Assembly: GCA_014526335.1 (NCBI GenBank)
Contig: JACTAT010000014.1
Coordinates: forward strand, 3,092,840-3,156,839
Origin: Chrysaora quinquecirrha
Taxonomy: Eukaryota > Cnidaria > Scyphozoa > Semaeostomeae > Pelagiidae
Direction of reading: 5' to 3'
DNA length: 64,000 nucleotides
The position numbers were made by a program, and so were the translations under genes. Each line of letters opens with the position of its first letter. Position 1 is the first letter of the stretch. The notes beneath the pieces are model-generated. The model ran no database searches. It was not told the DNA's origin and saw only the letters and a program-made list of their open reading frames with translations. Shown here one piece after another: positions 57,263-64,000 of the stretch.

Positions 57263-60200
57263 CTGCAAGAAAATGGAAAGAGATATATTCTACACCATAC
57301 ACCTACATGGGCTGTATTAGATATTTGGAGAGTTATTCTGCGATTTCATTGAACTCTATAGATCAGTGAAACGTCTTTGGCTCTCTGATAATACCGTCCA
57401 AGCTCAAATCCAATCTATTCAGGTGCACAAGTCTTGATTCGCCCAAGCAAGACTAAGCTAGACAACGATTGTAGGAAAAGTGCGTTACTTCTCTAAAGCC
57501 GTAATATAGTTAAGCTTAAGTCTTAGCGACCGAATCCAAATATTTTTACATTCATTGCGAAAGAAAGTTTCGCAAGGCAAGTTTCAAAATATCTAAAAAA
57601 AATCGGAGAAATTCCTATATAAATCTTTGTAAATCTCAATAAATCCCATAAATCTCAACAAAAAAAGACAAAGAGATTTATAAATCCCATAAATCTCGTA
57701 CGCCATTTTTAGTAGTGATACACCCCTCACAATCTATTGTGGTATGCCACTTGTGGAAAAATCTATCCTAGTGTTCGCCATTCGTTACAAATATATAAAG
57801 AAATGTATGGTGCGGAAGAAGGCTCAACATAGCCGAAACACAAAATGCAAAACGGGAGGAGAGGCTTGGGCTGTATTACTTGGAGAGTTGCTCGGTGATT
57901 TCATTGAGCTCGCCTAGTGATCACCATTGACGACAAATGTATTTGAATATGTATGGTGCTGAAGAAGGTGAAGGTGAAGGTAAAATTGTGTTTTAGCGCC
58001 AGTCGCTAGGATCTCAGTAGCAGGTTAACTAATCGAGACCTCGACCCTGGCTGTGACGCTACCGTGACTGGGCTCGAGCCCTCACCACACTGAGCTCTTG
58101 ACACCACGGGTCAGCTGGATTACACCACAACGCCACAGCACCTTCACATCTTCGTAGCGCCAGAAGGACTCAACATAGCGGAAACAAAAAAAATAAAATG
58201 GAGGAGAAAAGCCATGGGCTATATGACTTAGAGAATTACTTGAAGATTTCATTGAGCTCTATAGCTTAGCTCAGCGTAAACTAACGTTGTTGGCTCTCTG
58301 GTGCAGTCCAAATTCAAACCCCATCTATTCTGGCATTCCACTTCTGAAAAAAATCTATCCTATGGCCTGTTCATATGAGCCCGCTTACCGGGCCAGCCTA
58401 CTAAGCAAGACAAATTTCAAGTTCTGCTACCGAGGCGGAAATTGTTCACTTCGGCAATTTCAAAGCCTTTTGTGGTTTTACACATGCGCTGTTGAAACAA
58501 TTCCAGCCCGGTTAGTGGGGTGAAGCGTTCATATTAGAAATTTTCAGTCCACTTGCCGAGATCTCGCCACTGCACAAGCAAGATCTCTCGCTTACCGGGC
58601 TGGTCCGCTTTCTCGTGTGAACAGGATTGAATTCTGTATGGACATTGTGGATTAGGTGGGATCTCGCTTAGTGGGCCGGCCCGGTAAGCAGGCTCATATG
58701 AAAAGGCCACTAGTGTTTGCCGCTCATGACAAATTGATAAATTACCTGATATGTGCTGGTTCATTTCTGGATTTAACACAACTGCCCTTTTCCCATCTCT
58801 CTTTCTTTTTTGTAGGAAACTGAGTTTTGATATGACAGGATCCAGCATGCGTATTTCGTATCTCACACCAAGGGGCATCTGATGAAAAGAGAAATAAAAA
58901 AGAAAGTTACTAAGACCCTGGCCAAACGATCAATCATTAATGATCCAAAATATGAGATTTACTTTTCAAGCAAAATGACCGTTTGGCCACTTCCAAAAAC
59001 AATACCGTTCCGACATACACTCTTTTTTTTATAAGAATACTATAAATTTTGCCCAGCCTCAATATTCTTAAGAAATTTTCGTTTTGAGCCTGAATATATT
59101 CTTAAAGTATTCTTGTTCTTTCAAACATGATATGGTTTCAGGGAAACATAGTCAAAACAAAAATTACCTCATTATGAGGAAATGGTGGAGCGAAAGAAAA
59201 ATTCAACTATTATAACAATAAGAATGTTGTTTAACAATCATGAAGTTTCGTTTTAACATTGCAAAACACGCAACTGCTGAAAAATGAAACACAAATATGT
59301 GAGCTGAGGCTGAGCATATTCTTATAATATTCTTAAAAATTGGATGATTCTGAGCCTGAATATTCTTATAAACAATATTCTTATAAAAAAGTGTATTTTG
59401 TTTTGCGTCAAGCAAAAAATGTTTTTCAACCTTTTCAAAAACATCACAAAACTAATTTCGTTACTATTGCTTGTCAACCAAACACAATAAAGAAATTCAA
59501 GGCACAAAATTTTACTGTTTCTGCTGTGAGTCTTGGTTACAAGTAATAACAACGAAACATGTATTAATACTGATGTTACCTTGCAAATCATACCTGAAAA
59601 ATTGCAACTTTAAAAATTACCTGTTTCTATCATGAGGTATTCTGCGGGTATCGTCTTCAGAGTTTTTAAGTTCTCAGCAGTTTTTAAAGAGCTGTAAAAG
59701 ATAAAACAAAAGCTTGCAGCAAAGGGCGTTTTCTACTTATTCTAAGGCCCTGGCCAAATAATCAAATATTGTTGGTCAAACTTTTGAAATTTGCTTGTCC
59801 AACAAATGTTTGACCGTTTGACCACGTCCAAAAACATTGATTGACAAGAAAAAGTAACAAAATTTGTAGCGCGATGTTTTTGAAAAAGTTCAAAAACATT
59901 TTCTGATTGACACAAACAAAAATGTTGGACAAGCAATGTTTTTGGACGTGGCCAAACGGTTAAACATTTTGCTTGGCAAGCAAATTTCTAATATTGGACC
60001 AACAATTTTTTATTGTTTGACCAGGGCCTGTGGAGGATCGTCAGGAGCTCAAATCGTCTTCTTTTGATCTCATTGAACCTAAAATATTCAACCTCGCAGG
60101 CTCAACGCATTGTTTTGGATTGTTAAAATCGTATGAATTCTGGAATTCTGGTCATTTTGTTAAAATAAGAAACTCAAGTACTCGAGAATTTCATGTACCT

Positions 60201-63200
60201 AACGGTACATCTAGAAATCGCCAGAAAGGGCAGGTTTTTGTCATTAGAAGCAGATTCACAATATTAGACACTTGAATCTATTTTGGCAGTCTATAAAGAA
60301 AAGTCTTCTGTTCAAAATAATCCAAGCAAAATTCGCAAAACATGAGACAATTTTCTTAAAAACCTTGATCTTACCAACCAGTAATTCCAATAAAAAGGCC
60401 AGCATCAATCAACTCTTTAGCTTCATCTGATGTGCCAGTAAAACAATGGGCCTGTAATTAAAATTAAACCTGATTAATTTGATGGATAGATCATTCTTAG
60501 ATTAAGTGAGTTATCAATCACAGAAAAACGGCAGATTTCGAAGGCTTCTTAACCTTCGGTCTCCGCAACAGGCGGTTTTTGCAGACTTCGCGATTAGTTA
60601 GTTTCGTAATCTAATGATCGACGGATCGATAAATCAATTAATGACCGAATCGATTTAATCAGCAATTTGAGAATGAGTAAGTCTTAGGACAAGTGAGTTA
60701 ATAAACTTTACGGAATCCAAAACTTCTTGGGATAAATAACATAGAGCAACGACCAACGAAAATTGATTTCTAAAGGGCCCTAAACAAAAAAAGACTGCTG
60801 TATTGGGCTCGTTTTACACAAGCATAGTTCAAAAGATCAGCATGCATCTAGTCCACTTATGTTCTGCATTGCCATGAAACTTTTGGTAGGAACTATAGGA
60901 ACCAAAGCAAACCGTTTCGTATTTATCTTGGAGGGGGGAGGTAGACTTATTACACGAGTCGTACTATTCGCAAAAAATAACCAACCATCACCCGAACAAC
61001 CACAACAACAGGTTGCTGTTTGCTTCATAGTGCTTTGAGGAAACAGCTGTATGTTTCTGTTGTTGTTAGAAGCTGTTTCCGAAAGAGTGGGAGGAAGGTA
61101 ATAAGTCTAGGGGGGTACATAACCCGTGATCGTGCTAGGTATGTTGCTATAATTTCACACAGAGTACCGCCTTCTAGAAAGATTTCAGGCCTAATATTAT
61201 TTGACAAAAAAGAACTACAAATAAGGGTGATGTACACAAGATGCAGAGTAATACTCACAACTCCACCAGAAAATCGATCTCTATTTCTCTTGACAATATC
61301 TGTTAAGAAGGGGATATTTTAAATGGCAAAAAAATGAGAAAAATTTATACGACCATAACAGGTTTTTAGACTTATGACCGGTGCTCTGTACGCCAATGCG
61401 ATGGCAGTGTAACTCGTAGGTTATAGATGCGATTTGGACTCATACAGAGTCGGTGGTCAGAAAGCCAAGTTGTTAAACACTGGGGACAGATCCAAAGCTT
61501 GGGGAGTCTAGATCTGACCTGGTCACATCTTTGAATCTTTGAATCTTTGTCACTGCACTGCCCTCGTTACTGTCTCTTGTACAGTAAGCACAATCTGTCA
61601 ATGTGCAAGTCACCGTGCATTTTCATTTTCAGTTTTTTTTCTCTCTTTTTTTTTCTTTTTTTTTATTTAAGATAAAATTTTCATGCTCCTTCTCTCCACG
61701 TATCCTTTCATATATTCGGTCACTCTCATGAGCTTTTCCATATCCTCGCTTGTTATCCATTCTTTTCTCACATCTCTTCCCTTGAATACCTCTTTAACTT
61801 TTTTACATTCAAGAATATGTTCAGTTATTTCTTCTTTCTCCAAACATATACACTTTCTGACCTTTCCAAATCTTTTTCCTAAGTCCCACATCTCTTATTT
61901 TGTCCTTACTATTTCTTTAGCTTTTTTTATTCCAATTTCTCCTAAATACTCTTGCCTTTCATATCTTTTGTTTTCACATAAATCAATCAGATTGCCTCTA
62001 ATAACTAGAACAACATTACTAAAAATATTGGTCTCGAAACAACGAAAACTTTAAGCAGAATCAGATAAAATAAGAAACTCGTTACCTATGAAGTCAGTGC
62101 ATGCATTTCGCATGTGTAGGAACATGGGAAGTTTTGTATGTTCAGCCAATGAAAACTGTCGTTCAAAATATCTAAAAACAGAATCAAACATTAGACTTGA
62201 CGAAAGCAGCTCTTAATTGAAACCAAGTTGCAAACCTCAAGAAATACGTACTTTAGCTGAGTAGATCTTGGACAAAAATGCTCTCTGTCGTAATCTAAAA
62301 TTCATAATTTATCTTATTAGAGATATTTTGAGGGAGATCCATAAAAAATAAGCTTAATGTTTGTGGAAAATTGAAACACGGCTTTTTAGTGATGGACCCT
62401 AAGTTAAGCTACGACAAATTTTTGAGAAATGTGTATCACTAGCCGTTTATTTGTATCATTCAGTGAGCTTTGTGGTTTCTTTAGAACAAGTAGCAAAGTA
62501 AAAATCATAAAAAACTGGGAGACATACCAAGACCGCATTCCCCAACTGCAACAACCTTATTTCTGTTATCTTGAATAGTTTGTAAAAGCTGATCAAAATA
62601 GCCATTTGGATTTCCATCCTTTTCAAATTCCCCACATCGAGTTGGATGACAACCAACCGTACAGTAAAGATTATCTGCAACGATATAACTTCGTTACGTC
62701 GAGTTTTTATATTGTTATGTTCCAAACGTAAGGGTTTTCTCAAAGAGCAGAGCCTAGTTTTGCCTCAAACTAAACAACTGGTTATTGAATGACTGCAAAT
62801 CATTCAAAGACAGATTTGAAAAATTAGATTAATTTCCTTGAGGTATATTTGAAAAGAACTCTTTCTACCAATCTTTATAGTTACGAAAATGATTTAACAT
62901 ACTTCCTCACCATGACGTCTAGCAAGTTCCAGAGCATGTGTGGCCTCACAAAGTCTACCAGAAGTTACAATCATCTGAAAACATAATATATTTTTAGGTA
63001 GAAATGAAATATATACATTTCTATTGGTGAATTTCAATTTAAGTCTGGGTATAAATATCGCCTTAGTCATTTGTTTTGGCCTGTTCCTGAAGTTCATACT
63101 CTGAGGAGTGTCAGACGAAAATTCTTTTAAGTGTTTCCATAGATGATTCCACTCTTTCTTGCAAGCTTGACATTGTTGACTACTCAACAATTACAAATTA

Positions 63201-63981
63201 CCAAAAGATTGCTCAGTATTAACTATGCAAAAGAATATGTCCTATAAAAGAGACAAAAACCAAATCATGCTCACAGTTAATGTATCAGTGATATCTGAAA
63301 TTCAACAAGGATTACCTTCTCAATTCCATTTTGTTGCGCTCTTTCCATTACATCATCAAAGTCATCTAAAAACAGAGATGAGTTGTAGATCTAATACCAA
63401 ATAATATTTTTAGGGAAGAAACTCTAGTGACCCAAAGAAATATTAAATTTTGGAACTAATTAACACCAAAATAGTGCAAAACTGGCAGTAAGGGTAGTTT
63501 TGAATAATTTGCACATGGAGATCTCTGATTTATTTAGGGGTTTCAGAATAAGAAAAAACAAAAGTGTTGGTAGACAGAAGGAGTTCATTTTCCAACTTGG
63601 GCTCTTCAACTAATTCAGTCAGGGGTGTCAAAAGCATGGGGGCAGTGGGGGTGGCTGCCCCCTTACCCTTGTAAAAATTGTCAAACATCTTCTATTTTCC
63701 TATTGTTTGCCCCAAAATTTGTTCCTGCTGCCCTGTCACCCTGCATTGCTTCTGGTACCCTTGAATTTAGTTGTTCATCTTGCTGTATTCTGCAAGCTGG
63801 GTGGTGTTCAAAACACAATAGCAATTTACTTTTCTGATTGGTGCATTTCGATCTGCACCTTGATATAAATTCTTTTGTGGAATCCAAAAAACAAGTACTT
63901 ATTGCATGAATTCGCAAATCGTAATTAAAATGATACCTTGATGTGCCTGCTTGCCATGGTAAATTCCTCTAAATACAGGAT
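57166..63981 (-). CDS. TATDN1: TatD-family deoxyribonuclease, TATDN1 orthologue (3' eleven exons; start beyond window)
   Basis: Exons in transcript order: 63981-63937, 63365-63316, 62974-62911, 62674-62528, 62294-62252, 62171-62086, 61299-61259, 60451-60375, 59691-59621, 58878-58746, 57262-57166 (TGA at 57168-57166). They give 284 visible residues; about 10-15 N-terminal residues lie off the right edge. All ten junctions are GT-AG and in phase. The TatD metal-binding residues are intact: Glu99 in GECGLD, His136 in MFLHMR, His161 in AHCFTG, Asp209 in [22 protein letters not shown] and NTHAGS are TATDN1 signatures. TATDN1 is a metal-dependent DNase linked to DNA repair or apoptosis-like DNA breakdown. 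The C-terminal FFK ends close to the usual family length. Introns carry a LINE fragment, a SINE and several MITEs. Confidence 0.95.
57285..57925 (+). repeat. Repeat R2 copies in the last TATDN1 intron
   Basis: Partial copies at 57335-57445 and 57725-57925 share TGGGCTGTATTA, GATTTCATTGA and GGCTCAACATAGCCGAAACA with the copies at 29.3-29.7 kb. Between them, 57600-57725 has CATAAATCTC repeats also found at 4560-4660. Confidence 0.5.
57964..58146 (-). mobile_element. SINE S1, copy 6
   Basis: Full-length copy in the last TATDN1 intron, sense to the gene, lying between two copies of repeat R2 whose sequence seems to continue on each side. Confidence 0.8.
58150..58375 (+). repeat. Repeat R2 copy with tRNA-like core
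   Basis: GGACTCAACATAGCGGAAAC, then TATAGCTTAGCTCAGCG and CAAATTCAAACCCCATC as worn A and B boxes, then AAAAAAATCTATCCTATGG. Confidence 0.5.
58746..58878 (-). CDS. TATDN1: TATDN1 exon (DAPW / NTHAGS)
   Basis: 133 nt encoding [13 protein letters not shown], a lysine-rich stretch [10 protein letters not shown] and RNEPAHI. The NEPAH motif is typical of the TatD C-terminal half. Confidence 0.95.
58915..59000. mobile_element. M1 MITE fragment
   Basis: ACCCTGGCCAAACGATCAAT to CCGTTTGGCCACTTCCAAAA, left half only, beside an M2 element. Confidence 0.5.
59016..59395. mobile_element. MITE M2-like copy
   Basis: TACACTCTTTTTTTTATAAG at left and TATTCTTATAAAAAAGTGTA at right; internal CAATATTCTTAAG-type repeats. 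TATDN1 intron. Confidence 0.65.
59621..59691 (-). CDS. TATDN1: TATDN1 exon
   Basis: 71 nt encoding [20 protein letters not shown] and IET; the next Asp codon (ligand Asp209) is split G|AT. Confidence 0.95.
59745..60029. mobile_element. Palindromic MITE M1, full copy
   Basis: 285 bp that can fold over most of its length. Left end AGGCCCTGGCCAAATAATCA and inverted right end AGGCCCTGGTCAAACAATAA, with internal GTTTGACCACGTCCAAAAAC and its complement. TATDN1 intron. Confidence 0.75.
60375..60451 (-). CDS. TATDN1: TATDN1 exon (HCFTG motif)
   Basis: 77 nt encoding [20 protein letters not shown] and IGITG, with His161 as metal ligand; GTAAGA donor. Confidence 0.95.
60942..61109. mobile_element. 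MITE M3, second complete copy
   Basis: Same inverted ends as the copy at 27207. Flanking nonamers share only GGGGGG. Lies in a TATDN1 intron. Single M3 ends also occur near 26188, 825, 44570 and 61366. Confidence 0.6.
61259..61299 (-). CDS. TATDN1: TATDN1 exon
   Basis: 41 nt, AACAG acceptor and GTGAGT donor; encodes [13 protein letters not shown]. Phase joins exactly to AHCFTG in the next exon. Confidence 0.93.
61520..62050 (-). pseudogene. 3' end of a second LINE family in a TATDN1 intron
   Basis: Minus-strand frame 61891-61667 encodes a C-terminal retrotransposon knuckle: [20 protein letters not shown]. The upstream part in the same frame ([20 protein letters not shown], about 62000-61930) is cut by one stop. 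It is followed by an A-rich stretch (61680-61625) and a tail with tandem GATTCAAA units near 61520-61545. The repeat tail rather than poly(A) suggests a different clade from the LINE at 54.9-57.15 kb. It sits inside the 61300-62085 intron in sense orientation. Confidence 0.55.
62086..62171 (-). CDS. TATDN1: TATDN1 exon (FLHMR motif)
   Basis: 86 nt encoding [20 protein letters not shown] and onward to DFI; His136 is a metal ligand. The usual Cys after this His is Met here. Confidence 0.94.
62252..62294 (-). CDS. TATDN1: TATDN1 exon
   Basis: 43 nt encoding [19 protein letters not shown] acceptor, GTACGT donor, Lys codon split AA|A. Confidence 0.93.
62528..62674 (-). CDS. TATDN1: TATDN1 exon (GCHP and GECGLD motifs)
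   Basis: 147 nt. It carries [14 protein letters not shown] and the metal-binding GECGL, and splits the following Asp codon at GTATGT. Confidence 0.95.
62911..62974 (-). CDS. TATDN1: TATDN1 exon
   Basis: 64 nt encoding [20 protein letters not shown] and H. The true donor is G|GTGAGG, not the GTATGT eight bases further on, because only the first keeps phase with the next exon. Confidence 0.92.
63316..63365 (-). CDS. TATDN1: TATDN1 exon
   Basis: 50 nt, TTTTAG acceptor and GTAATC donor; encodes [16 protein letters not shown] after a split Asp codon. Confidence 0.92.
63937..63981 (-). CDS. TATDN1: TATDN1 exon (first visible)
   Basis: Begins after TCATAG with the end of an Asp codon and encodes [14 protein letters not shown]. 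The preceding exon, expected to end in ...GANLT, is outside the window. Confidence 0.92.
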
Positions 63982-64000
63982 CTATGAAAAATATAATTAA

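Noticed and set aside
62894..62910. GTATGT as the donor of the TATDN1 exon at 62911-62974
   Set aside because: It would break phase with the next exon; the GTGAGG eight bases earlier keeps the frame and matches the family.

Overview
The window looks like a gene-poor, intron-rich, AT-rich stretch of animal nuclear chromosome. Spliceosomal GT-AG introns, a ciliary intraflagellar-transport gene, tRNA-derived SINEs, LINE remnants, many MITE-like elements and long minisatellites all point that way. The repeat style and an isopenicillin-N-synthase-like dioxygenase suggest a cnidarian or other early-branching marine invertebrate; that placement is inference, not proof.

Four protein-coding genes can be read, all on the minus strand. 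From right to left: (1) a TATDN1-type TatD metallo-deoxyribonuclease, eleven exons between 57166 and 63981, with its first exon off the right edge; (2) an intronless iron/2-oxoglutarate dioxygenase at 53092-54096; (3) a two-exon WWOX/RDH-like short-chain dehydrogenase at 51246-52570; (4) an IFT43 orthologue, seven small exons spread from 46101 to 310, so about 46 kb of gene for 154 residues. The exon chains of (1), (3) and (4) were built by hand from splice signals, phase continuity and family similarity; every junction is in phase.

Most of the sequence is intron of IFT43, filled with repeats. One SINE family has six clear copies, all in the same orientation. At least five families of short inverted-repeat elements occur, several with visible target-site duplications. 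About a dozen tandem arrays are present: (ATC)n blocks, a 109-bp satellite, a 57-bp array rich in CCAAT, a GATCAA-rich block, and a 144-bp array carrying an RFX X-box-like palindrome in each unit. A 5'-truncated, frameshifted non-LTR retrotransposon (about 54.9-57.15 kb, plus strand) ends in an A-tract 14 bp beyond the TATDN1 stop codon.

The four genes share no obvious pathway: ciliary transport, nuclease, two oxidoreductases. I found no evidence of a new multi-gene system. The most interesting leads are the X-box-bearing repeat inside a cilium gene, the retrotransposon that probably became the TATDN1 3'UTR, and several nested or TSD-flanked small elements.
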